Shown here piece by piece: positions 53,548-60,672 of a stretch of 64,000 nt of DNA. Source of the stretch: Streptomyces sp. ICBB 8177 (lineage in GTDB: Bacteria > Actinomycetota > Actinomycetes > Streptomycetales > Streptomycetaceae); contig NZ_NSKH01000002.1 in NCBI RefSeq assembly GCF_003144095.1, positions 507,024-571,023 of the forward strand, read 5' to 3'. The notes under the pieces are model-generated. The model ran no database searches, was not told the origin of the DNA, and saw only the letters and a program-made list of their open reading frames with translations. Numbering within the stretch: position 1 is the stretch's first letter; every line of letters begins with the position of its first letter. The translations under genes were made by a program, and so were the position numbers.

Positions 53548-53592
53548 GGAACCATCGGGGGAGCGGTCCAGGACCGCTCCCCCGATGGTTCC
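53548..53592. terminator. 22-bp perfect inverted repeat, probable terminator
   Basis: Arms 53548-53569 and 53571-53592 (beginning GGAACCATCGGGGGAGCG) are fully complementary with a single central base. It follows the DUF397 operon. Confidence 0.75.
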
Positions 53593-53669
53593 GGCCCGCC
53601 GGGAAAAACCCCGTTGCGAGCCACCCGCGCCGGATGGCTGACTGGTCGGCCACCGACCAGGGAGCGAAC

Positions 53670-54245
53670 ATGACGGCGCCGCTGCCGACCCCCTCGTTGC
53701 ACACCGCTCGTCTTCGGCTGCGCGCCTTCGAGGACGCGGATGCGGACGACCTCTTCGCGTTGCAGAGCAACGCCCACGTCCTGCGGTACTGGGACTCGCC
53801 ACCGTGGACCGAGCGCTCGCGCGCCGAGCAGTTCCTCGCCTCCTGCCGGCGGATGGAACAGGAGGGCACCGGGACACGGTTGGCCGTGGACCGTCTCTCC
53901 GACGGGGCGTTCATCGGCTGGTGCACTCTGAACAGCTGGAATCCGGAGTTCCGCAGCGCGTCGCTCGGTTACTGCTTCGGCGAGGCGGCGTGGGGCCAGG
54001 GCTACGCGACCGAAGCGGCACGCGCCCTGCTGGGATGGGCGTTCGACACGCTGGACCTGAACCGCGTCCAGGCCGAGGCCGACACCCGCAACGTGGCCTC
54101 CGCCCGCGTGCTGGAGAAGCTGGGCTTCGTGCGCGAGGGGACGTTGCGGGAGGACTGTGTTGTCAACGGCGACGTCTCCGACTCGTGGGTCTACGGGCTG
54201 CTCAGGCGCGAGTGGCAGCCGTCCGAGCCGGTGACCGCCCGCTGA
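53670..54245 (+). CDS. GNAT-family acetyltransferase (RimJ/RimL type)
   Basis: 191 aa. The N-terminal TARLRLRAFEDADADDLFAL, acetyl-CoA-binding AWGQGYATEAARALLGWAF, and C-terminal NVASARVLEKLGFVREGT are typical of RimJ/RimL-like acetyltransferases that modify protein N-termini or small amines. The ATG at 53670 follows GGGAGCG. Single gene, convergent with the SDR gene. Confidence 0.9.
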   Translation: MTAPLPTPSLHTARLRLRAFEDADADDLFALQSNAHVLRYWDSPPWTERSRAEQFLASCRRMEQEGTGTRLAVDRLSDGAFIGWCTLNSWNPEFRSASLGYCFGEAAWGQGYATEAARALLGWAFDTLDLNRVQAEADTRNVASARVLEKLGFVREGTLREDCVVNGDVSDSWVYGLLRREWQPSEPVTAR

Positions 54246-54266
54246 GTCCCGCCGCTCGGCGCCTGG

Positions 54267-55211
54267 TCAGCGTGACGGATCGACGCCGGTCAGGGCGTGG
54301 CTCGCGTCCCACAGCCGCTTCGCGGCCGGGGCGTCGGCGAGGTGGTCCCACAGCGCCTCACGGCGGGGCTCGCCGCGCAGGCCGAAGACGCGCGGCCCCC
54401 ACAACTCGCCCCCGCGCACGGCCGGATCGAGCACCGCGCGGACCGCGGGCCACGCGCCCGCGTGCTTGCCCTGGAGGAGGAGGCCCGCGGGCGCCGCGCC
54501 CAGCCGTGCGCCGGTGGTCCGCACGTGGACCGGGGGACGGGAGGGCGTGAGGGAGTCGAGCGCGCCGCCGGGATGGACGACCACGCTCACCACCGTGCTG
54601 CCCGCCGCGCGCAGGCGGCGGTCGAGTTCGACGCCGAAGGCCATCTGTGCCAACTTCGAGCGTCCGTAGGCGCGTTTGGGCCGGTAGTCCTCGCGGGACT
54701 GGAGGTCGCCGAAGTCGAGCCGCTCCGACTTCGCCGCGAAGCTGCCCATCGTCACGACCCGGGCAGCCGGAGCGGCCGACAGCAGCGGCATCAGCCAGTG
54801 GGTCAACGCGAAGTGCCCGAGGTGGTTCGTGCCGAACATCAACTCGTGACCGTCCCCCGTCTCCTGGCGTGGCGGGTCGTCCAGCGCGACACCGGCGTTG
54901 TGGACGACCGCGTCGAGGCGCTCCACGTCCAGCGATTCCGCGACCGCCCGCAGCGACGAGAGCTCCGCGAGGTCGAGCCGTACGGACCGCACCCGCGCGT
55001 CGGCGACCCGCGCGCGGATCGACGCCATGGCGGCCTCGGCCCTCGCGGGCTTGCGGCTGCCGAGGACGACGGTCGCCCCGGTCGTCGCCAACTGCTCCGC
55101 CACGAAGTACCCGATGCCCGCGTTGCCTCCGGTGACGAGGAAGACGCGGCCGTCGGCACGCGGCAGCCGCCGGACGTTCCAGGGCGGGACGGGGGCGGAT
55201 GAGGATGACAT
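54267..55211 (-). CDS. Short-chain dehydrogenase/reductase
   Basis: 314 aa NAD(P)-dependent oxidoreductase. TGGNAGIG is at 27-34, NAG at 105-107, catalytic Ser157, and Tyr182-x3-Lys186 in YGRSK. Arg54/Lys in GSRK suggests NADP. The longer C-terminal part resembles the retinol/protochlorophyllide-reductase-like group; substrate unknown. The ATG at 55211 follows GAGGGAG with somewhat long spacing. Two 17-bp direct repeats lie 80-140 bp upstream. Confidence 0.88.
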   Translation of the reverse strand: MSSSSAPVPPWNVRRLPRADGRVFLVTGGNAGIGYFVAEQLATTGATVVLGSRKPARAEAAMASIRARVADARVRSVRLDLAELSSLRAVAESLDVERLDAVVHNAGVALDDPPRQETGDGHELMFGTNHLGHFALTHWLMPLLSAAPAARVVTMGSFAAKSERLDFGDLQSREDYRPKRAYGRSKLAQMAFGVELDRRLRAAGSTVVSVVVHPGGALDSLTPSRPPVHVRTTGARLGAAPAGLLLQGKHAGAWPAVRAVLDPAVRGGELWGPRVFGLRGEPRREALWDHLADAPAAKRLWDASHALTGVDPSR

Positions 55212-55289
55212 GGCGGCGGACTCCCTCGCTGGTGCGGACGGCCGCGGCTGCTCACCGGGCGGCTGTGGCACCCACGGTGTCAGCGGTCA

Positions 55290-55348
55290 CCGACATTCCG
55301 CCCACAGACCGCTGAGACCCCGGCCGCACGGCCGACATCCCGCCCACA
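55290..55348. repeat. Paired 17-bp direct repeats upstream of the SDR gene
   Basis: CCGACATTCCGCCCACA (55290-55306) and CCGACATCCCGCCCACA (55332-55348) are identical except one base, and their starts are 42 bp (four helical turns) apart. Confidence 0.75.
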
Positions 55349-55374
55349 CCGCACCGGTGCCGCTGAAACGGGCG

Positions 55375-55415
55375 GCGGCCCGGCACGCGCACCTTTCGGT
55401 GGCGTGCCGGGCCGC
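55375..55415 (-). terminator. Terminator after the Rpf-like gene
   Basis: Perfect 14-bp arms GCGGCCCGGCACGC (55375-55388) and complement (55402-55415), 21 bp past the stop codon at 55437. Confidence 0.85.
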
Positions 55416-55436
55416 TCGGGTTCGGGACGGGGTCTG

Positions 55437-55805
55437 TCACAGACCGCCCGCGGAGGCGCACTGCCAGGCGCCCGCGCCCTGCATGCCGTACAGGGTGTTG
55501 GCGACGGCGATCTGCTCCGCCTTGGTCGCCTGGTCCGCGCGCGGCGCGTACTTCAGGCCGCCGGCGGCCGCCCAGGAGGACGGGGAGAACTGCAGGCCGC
55601 CGTAGTGGCCGTTGCCGCCGGAGTCGTGGTTCTGCCAGTTGCCGCTGGACTCGCACTGCGCGACGGCGGTCCACTGCGCGTCGGTCGGGTGGGAGGCGGC
55701 GGAAGCGGTGGTGGCGCTCAGGACCGGCACGGCTATCGCGGTGCTCGCGACGGCGGCGAGAGCGGTCATGCGGACGGACTTCGAGACACGGTTGAGCTTG
55801 AACAT
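55437..55805 (-). CDS. Rpf-like secreted transglycosylase
   Basis: 122 aa. The signal peptide (1-37, ending TASAA) precedes one resuscitation-promoting-factor domain (41-122): WTAVAQCESSGNW with catalytic Glu52, GHYGGLQFSPSSW, and two cysteines. It cleaves peptidoglycan, helping spores germinate or walls remodel. No LysM or other wall-binding domain is attached, so it is a minimal Rpf. The ATG at 55805 follows GAGGATC. A long leader carries a c-di-AMP riboswitch. Confidence 0.93.
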   Translation of the reverse strand: MFKLNRVSKSVRMTALAAVASTAIAVPVLSATTASAASHPTDAQWTAVAQCESSGNWQNHDSGGNGHYGGLQFSPSSWAAAGGLKYAPRADQATKAEQIAVANTLYGMQGAGAWQCASAGGL

Positions 55806-55859
55806 GGGGAGTTGATCCTCACCGGCGCCTACGAGGTCAGCTGTCGGGTTCGGGCTGGT

Positions 55860-56030
55860 GAGTGCCCGGCCGTGTGCCGTGAGGCGCACAGCTTCACCCC
55901 TAGCCGGGGCCCGGTTCCGGGTGGTTCCGGGTCCCGGCGGAAGACCTTGGGTCCCCCGCTCCTGCCGTACGGCGCTTCCGCGTCGACTGTTCCCGTCGGC
56001 CGGCGGCAGGATTAGGCGTCCTGGCCGACG
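55860..56030 (-). ncRNA. ydaO/yuaA-type c-di-AMP riboswitch
   Basis: Read on the minus strand, the leader contains GACGCCTAATCCTGCCGCC, CGCGGAAGCGCCGTACGGCA, GGAGCGGGGGACCCAAGG and CTAGGGGTGAAGC in the order of the ydaO motif (RF00379). In Streptomyces this riboswitch turns off rpf genes when c-di-AMP is high, by a downstream hairpin. Bounds are approximate. A possible terminator stem involves GTGCGCCTCACGGCACAC (about 55870-55890). Confidence 0.88.
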
Positions 56031-56439
56031 AGGTCCGCAACTGCGAACGAGATCGACCAAAACACGCGCTCCCGGCGGGAGGCAAGAGTCGGTATCTATG
56101 GGGGCCATTAGTAGGTAAGCGGTAGAAATACCCATACGGGCTGGTCAAGGGGGAGTAAAGGTACTATCTGAGGCCCTTATGGGCGATATGTCCCATGAGG
56201 TACATCACAGTGAACGCCCTGATCCGGGCGGGTGATTGTGGCCTGGGCCACGCGACAGGCGGCGTCCCGGGGCCTATCGCGACCCCGCTCGGGCGGGGGA
56301 CGGACCGCCCCGCCCCCGCCCCGCGTGCCCGCTCCGGCCCGCGCCGCGCGCCGCCGCCTCCACGACCGCTGCGGCCAGGCTCCAGAACGGGCCGACAGGG
56401 TGGACGCGAAGCTGCCGAGCCGCGGGCCAGGAGGACGAG

Positions 56440-57438
56440 ATGAGACCAGCCGGACCTGACGAGGGACTGGCGCGAGGGCCCGTGGTGGTGCTGGGGGGCA
56501 CCGGATGGATCGGCCGCTGGGTGTGTGCCGCCTTCGCGGCGACGGGGCGCCCCGTGCTGGCCGTGGCCCGCGAACTGCGACCGCTGCCGCGTAACGTGCG
56601 GCTCTTCCGGCTGGACGCGGCCGGTCTCGACACCGCGGGCCTGGCCTGTCTGCTGGCCGCCGAGCGCCCCGCGATCGTGGTGAACGCGGCGGGCGGCTAC
56701 TGGACCGGCAGCCTCGCGCACATGGAGCACTCGTTCATCGAGGTCACCCGCCGCCTGATGGGCGCGATCGACCGGCTCCCCGAGCGGCCCCGCGTCGTCC
56801 ACCTCGGCACCGTGCTGGAGTACGCGCCGCCCGCCTACGGCGTGCCGCTGACCGAGGACGCGCCGACCGCGCCCGACACCGACTACGGCCGGATCAAGCT
56901 GGCCAGCACCCGGATGGTCACCGACGCCGTGCGCGCCGGCCGCGCCGACGCGGTCGTGCTGCGGCTGGCCAACGTCTGCGGCATCGGCGCCCCCGTGCAG
57001 AGCCTGCCCGGCCGGGTCGCGGCCGAGCTGGCCGAGGCGGCGCTGCTCGGGCGGCCCGCCCGCCTGGAGTTCACCGGCCTGACCGGCCACCGCGACTACG
57101 TGGACGTACGCGACGTGGCCCGGGCGATCGTCGCCGCGGCCACCGCCCCGGACCCCGGACGCCGCCTGTTCAACATCGGCGTCGGCGTCCCCGTCCCCGT
57201 GCGCGAGGTGGTCGACGGGCTGATCGCGGCGAGCGGCGTCCCGTCCGACCTGACCGTGCACCCCGTACAGCCCGGTCCGGCGGCCGGCGGGCTGTGGTCG
57301 GCGGTCGACCCGGGGGCGGCGGCCCAGGCTCTGGGATGGCGGGCGGAGATCACCTTCGCGGAGTCGCTGGCCGCGCACTGGGCCGACGTGAGCACCGCCA
57401 CCCGGGCGGCGGCCGAACCGGACTGGTCGGCCGCTTAG
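56440..57438 (+). CDS. NAD-dependent epimerase/dehydratase
   Basis: 332 aa extended SDR. GGTGWIG is at 19-25 and the catalytic Tyr149-x3-Lys153 is in DYGRIK. The C-terminal domain ends with the GWRAEITFAESLA motif of nucleotide-sugar epimerases. The sugar substrate is unknown. The ATG at 56440 follows AGGAGG. The 409-bp interval before it (56031-56439) contains the riboswitch promoter side and an imperfect inverted repeat ATGGG-N8-CCCAT (about 56179-56196), but no convincing gene. Confidence 0.85.
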   Translation: MRPAGPDEGLARGPVVVLGGTGWIGRWVCAAFAATGRPVLAVARELRPLPRNVRLFRLDAAGLDTAGLACLLAAERPAIVVNAAGGYWTGSLAHMEHSFIEVTRRLMGAIDRLPERPRVVHLGTVLEYAPPAYGVPLTEDAPTAPDTDYGRIKLASTRMVTDAVRAGRADAVVLRLANVCGIGAPVQSLPGRVAAELAEAALLGRPARLEFTGLTGHRDYVDVRDVARAIVAAATAPDPGRRLFNIGVGVPVPVREVVDGLIAASGVPSDLTVHPVQPGPAAGGLWSAVDPGAAAQALGWRAEITFAESLAAHWADVSTATRAAAEPDWSAA

Positions 57439-57441
57439 GGT
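57436..57441 (+). promoter_or_regulatory. Leaderless -10 box overlapping an upstream stop codon
   Basis: TAGGGT (57436-57441) starts with the TAG stop codon of the epimerase gene and ends seven bases before the thioesterase ATG at 57449. No ribosome site is present. Confidence 0.5.
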
Positions 57442-57448
57442 TGATCAC

Positions 57449-57979
57449 ATGAACGAGGTACCGCTCCCGCCGAAGCCCACGTCGGCCTCCCGCATCACGC
57501 TGTCGCACATCATGTCCGCGCACGACACCAACCTGCTCGGTACCGTGCACGGCGGCGTGGTGATGAAGCTGGTGGACGACGCGGCGGGCGCGGTGGCCGG
57601 ACGCCACTCCGAGGGCCCGGCGGTGACCGGGGCGATGGACGAGATGGCGTTCCTCGAACCGGTCAGGGTCGGCGACCTGCTGCACGTGAAGGCGCAGGTC
57701 AACTGGACCGGCCGCAGCTCGATGGAGGTCGGCGTCCGGGTGATGGCCGAGCGCTGGAACGAGTCCGGCGTCGCCCAGCACGTGGCCAGCGCCTACCTGG
57801 TCTTCGTCGCGGTGGACGCGAACGGCATGCCGCGCGCGGTGCCCCGGGTCCAGCCGGAGACCGAGCGCGACGAGCGGCGCTACCAGGAGGCGCAGATCCG
57901 CCGCACCCACCGGCTGGCCCGCCGCCGGGCGATCATGGAACTGCGGGACAAGCGAGCCGCCGAGGGCATCGACGACTGA
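57449..57979 (+). CDS. Acyl-CoA thioesterase (hotdog fold)
   Basis: 176 aa single hotdog domain of the YciA/BFIT-like group. SHIMSAHDTNLLGTVHGG, MKLVDDAAG (Asp43 and Asp44 candidates for catalysis) and the FLEPVRVGD strand are typical. It releases CoA from acyl-CoAs in the cytoplasm. The basic C-terminal helix (about 135-176) is an extension. Start ATG 57449, 10 bp after the epimerase stop. The last codons are echoed by a 14-bp direct repeat ATCGACGACTGAGC 43 bp downstream. Confidence 0.9.
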   Translation: MNEVPLPPKPTSASRITLSHIMSAHDTNLLGTVHGGVVMKLVDDAAGAVAGRHSEGPAVTGAMDEMAFLEPVRVGDLLHVKAQVNWTGRSSMEVGVRVMAERWNESGVAQHVASAYLVFVAVDANGMPRAVPRVQPETERDERRYQEAQIRRTHRLARRRAIMELRDKRAAEGIDD

Positions 57980-58069
57980 GCCGGGGCCGTGAACGCCGGA
58001 CGCGACGGTATCGACGACTGAGCGGACCGGGCGGGCGGTGCGGTTCGGCCAAACCGGCTAACAATCTGA

Positions 58070-58081
58070 TAATCCGGATTA
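58070..58081. promoter_or_regulatory. 12-bp palindrome at the -10 of the secreted repeat protein gene
   Basis: TAATCCGGATTA is perfectly self-complementary and overlaps GATAAT (58068-58073), a strong -10 hexamer. Binding here would block the promoter. Confidence 0.45.
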
Positions 58082-58156
58082 CTTGGGCCTTCCTCGACAT
58101 ATGCCTAAACGGCGACCGGGCGTGTCTGTTCTACGCGCCCCGACGAGAGGAAAGTC

Positions 58157-58576
58157 ATGCAACGCACCACCGCCGCGTTCGCCGTTCTGGCCGCCGTGGG
58201 TCTGGGCATCGCTCTCCCGGCCACCGCTCAGGCCGCCACCCCGCACAGCGCCAACTGCCCGAACGGCTTCAAGCCCGGTTTCGCCCTGAGCAACAAGGGC
58301 CTGTTCCAGGCGTGTGTGGTGGCGGACGAGACGGCCAACCCGGCCCTCACCGACACCCAGCTGGTCCCGGCGAAGCCCGCCAAGCCGGCCCGCCACCAGA
58401 CCCCGGCCCAGCACCAGGTCCCGAACAAGCCGGCCCGCCACCAGACCCCGGCCAAGCCCGCCCGGCCGGCGAAGCCCGCCAAGCCCGCCAAGCCCGCGAT
58501 GCCGGCCAAGCACCAGACCCCGGCCAAGCCGCAGGCCCCGATGTCCCCGCAGCAGGACGAGCAGCCGGTCGGCTGA
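58157..58576 (+). CDS. Secreted Ala-Lys-Pro repeat protein
   Basis: 139 aa. The signal peptide (1-27, ending AQAA) is followed by a short cysteine-containing segment (28-62, CPNGFKPG and FQACVV) and then a long AKPA/RHQTPA repeat tail (about 74-130) of unordered polycation character. It probably sits in the cell wall or binds teichoic acid or peptidoglycan. I recognise no family. The ATG at 58157 follows GAGAGGAAAG. A strong terminator follows. Confidence 0.8.
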   Translation: MQRTTAAFAVLAAVGLGIALPATAQAATPHSANCPNGFKPGFALSNKGLFQACVVADETANPALTDTQLVPAKPAKPARHQTPAQHQVPNKPARHQTPAKPARPAKPAKPAKPAMPAKHQTPAKPQAPMSPQQDEQPVG

Positions 58577-58590
58577 CCCGCCCCCCGGTG

Positions 58591-58621
58591 AAGGACGGGC
58601 CGCTCCAACCGGCCCGTCCTT
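58591..58621 (+). terminator. Terminator after the repeat-protein gene
   Basis: Perfect 12-bp arms AAGGACGGGCCG (58591-58602) and complement (58610-58621). A second hairpin GTGAGCCACG-GACA-CGTGGCTCAC (58665-58688) on the other side serves the minus-strand remnant. Confidence 0.85.
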
Positions 58622-58684
58622 CGCACGTCCGCACCGGTGGGCGCGGCGGGACCGCCCGGGAGCCGTGAGCCACGGACACGTGGC

Positions 58685-58901
58685 TCACGGCCACAGCGGG
58701 GTCCGGGTCCAGCCCTCCCCGGCACGTTCGCAGGTGAGCCGGACGTGTCCGCGGTCCTTCGCCCCCCTGCCGGAACCCCACCTCGCGCGGACGCAGCGCG
58801 TACAGCGTCCAGCCCCGGTCCGCCAGGTCCGGCTCGCGTTCCAGCCGGGCCGGCGACCCCTCCGCCGCGATGCCCCTGAGCGGTTGGCGCAGGCCGGTCA
58901 C
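58685..58901 (-). pseudogene. PNPOx/PdxH-family remnant, truncated and frameshifted
   Basis: The minus-strand frame from 58901 reads ARLEREPDLADRGWTLYALRPREVGFRQGG, then leaves frame at a run of six G (58767-58762). One base out, it continues DRGHVRLTCERAG then EGWTRTPLWP and a stop at 58687-58685. These are the last two strands of pyridoxamine-phosphate-oxidase-like proteins. The N-terminal two thirds are missing: the LCP gene ends seven bases upstream. A single-base slip in the G run plus a 5' deletion explains the state. Confidence 0.75.
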
Positions 58902-58907
58902 GCGGCC

Positions 58908-60545
58908 CTAGTCCCCGTCGCACAGCTCCTGCTGGCCGTTGAGCGCGGTCACGCCGGTCGCGGGGTCGGCGGGCGGGGGCGGCGGCGCGCCCTCCACCGG
59001 GGTCACCGTCTTGAAGTCGGGCCCGAGCAGCACCCGGAAGACCGGCCCCTGGTGCCGTACCGGACGCAGCACCGCACCGGGCAGCGCGGTGGCCAGCGAA
59101 CGCACCGACAGGTTCCAGCGCGGGTCGTACTCGATGACCGTACGAGGCACCGACCGCAGGCGTTCGCGCGGTGCCGGGTCGACGACGAAGCCGGTGGCCC
59201 GCAGCTGGTCGGCCGCCCGCTGCGCGCCGGGACCGCCCAGCACCGCGACGCGCACGCTGCCCGGCGGGACCTCCACCCGCTGCCGCACCGGGCCGGTGGG
59301 CGACGGCGCGGGGGCGGGGGCCGCGGGCGTTCCCGGCGAGGAGGCGGACGGCGACGGCGCAGGGGAAGCGTGGGTGTCCGTCAGCGGGTGGTCGGCCCGG
59401 ATAGCGGCGAAGAGCTTGTCCGCCTTGGGCTGGTCCCAGGTGACCGTCGCGCCGATGCCCGGCACCGGGTAGTCGAGGTTGGCGACCGGCACCGAGGTGA
59501 ACTCCGCCGACGCGGGCGAGAAGTGCCGCATCGCCTCCGCGAGATCCACCAGGTCGGCGGGCTTGAGCCCCGGGTCTGCGCGTACCGAGCCCAGGGCGTC
59601 GCCCAGGGTGGAGCCCAGCTTCACCGGGTCGAGCAGCAGTCCGCTCGCGGTCGCCTTGTGGATCAGCTCGGCGACGAATCGCTGCTGGCGGCGCATCCGG
59701 CCCAGGTCCGCCGACCCGTCCACGTACCGTGCCCGCACGTACTGCAACGCCTGGCCGCCGTTGAGGACCGTGGTCCCGACCGGCAGGTTCAGGCCCGACT
59801 TCGGGTCGTGCAGCGGGCGTTCGGTGCACACCGGGACGCCGCCGAGCGCGTCCACCGTCTTCATGAAGCTGACGAAGTCGACTTCCAGGTAGTGGTCGAT
59901 GTGGACGCCGGTCATCCGCTCCACCGTGCTGACGGTGAGCGCGGGACCGCCGATCGAGTACGCCGCGTTGATCTTCTCCGGCCGGGAGGTCCTGCCGTCC
60001 GCGTCCGGCAGCCGTACGTAGGTGTCGCGCGGGATGCTGATCACGCTCAGCCGGGAGCGGTCGGCGGAGACGTGCGCCAGCATGATCGTGTCCGTGCAGT
60101 GGCAGGGCGCGCCGCCCAGGTCGTACTGCTGTTTCTCCCGCGCGCTGATGCGGTCCCGGCCGTCCGTGCCGACCAGCAGGAAGTTCTCCCCGGCGCCCGC
60201 GGCCGGGCGGTGGGCGAGGCCCTGGAAGACGTTGACCCGGCCGATGTCGCCGCCGACGCTGCCCATCGCCACGTTGGCCAGCCCCGAGGTGGTCAGCACG
60301 GTCAGCGAGAGCGCCCCCGCGATCCGCATCAGCCTGCGCTTGCGCAGCCTGCGGTGACGGCCGCCGGAGCGCTGCGGCACAGGGCGGGCGGTGGGCCGTG
60401 CGGTACGGGCCGCGGGACGTGCGGCGCGGGAGGCGCGGACGGGGCGGGCCGGTCGCTGGCCGGGGACGGCGCGGGGGTGAGGGGGGCGGCCTGGCACGGG
60501 CGGACCTCCGGGGTGGGGCGGCACGGCGTACGGACGAATCGGCAT
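58908..60545 (-). CDS. LCP family protein with LytR_C domain, second copy
   Basis: 545 aa from ATG 60545. A Pro/Arg-rich cytoplasmic tail (1-70) and a transmembrane helix (about 72-95) precede the LCP domain (about 115-290: LLVGTDGRDR, SIPRDTYVRL, ALQYVRARYVDGS). A Ser/Pro/Ala linker near 375-400 leads to a LytR_C domain (about 405-500). Role: transfer of wall glycopolymers. No ribosome site is obvious. An in-frame GTG at 60569 is possible and would bring a TTA codon into the reading frame. Confidence 0.9.
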   Translation of the reverse strand: MPIRPYAVPPHPGGPPVPGRPPHPRAVPGQRPARPVRASRAARPAARTARPTARPVPQRSGGRHRRLRKRRLMRIAGALSLTVLTTSGLANVAMGSVGGDIGRVNVFQGLAHRPAAGAGENFLLVGTDGRDRISAREKQQYDLGGAPCHCTDTIMLAHVSADRSRLSVISIPRDTYVRLPDADGRTSRPEKINAAYSIGGPALTVSTVERMTGVHIDHYLEVDFVSFMKTVDALGGVPVCTERPLHDPKSGLNLPVGTTVLNGGQALQYVRARYVDGSADLGRMRRQQRFVAELIHKATASGLLLDPVKLGSTLGDALGSVRADPGLKPADLVDLAEAMRHFSPASAEFTSVPVANLDYPVPGIGATVTWDQPKADKLFAAIRADHPLTDTHASPAPSPSASSPGTPAAPAPAPSPTGPVRQRVEVPPGSVRVAVLGGPGAQRAADQLRATGFVVDPAPRERLRSVPRTVIEYDPRWNLSVRSLATALPGAVLRPVRHQGPVFRVLLGPDFKTVTPVEGAPPPPPADPATGVTALNGQQELCDGD

Positions 60546-60672
60546 ACAAGACGCAGATAAGACGTTCACGCTAGGGCGGTACAGGGACCGGGCCGCGCCC
60601 CCACGCCGACTGCCCCGCGCCGCCTCACCCGACCGGCCCCGCACTCAGCCGTTGGGGGTAGCCTGTGCGCCG

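Noticed and set aside
56195-56443. 82-aa frame overlapping the epimerase start by four bases
   Set aside because: The ATGA overlap looks tempting, but the sequence is Pro/Arg-rich with no recognisable fold and no clear ribosome site.
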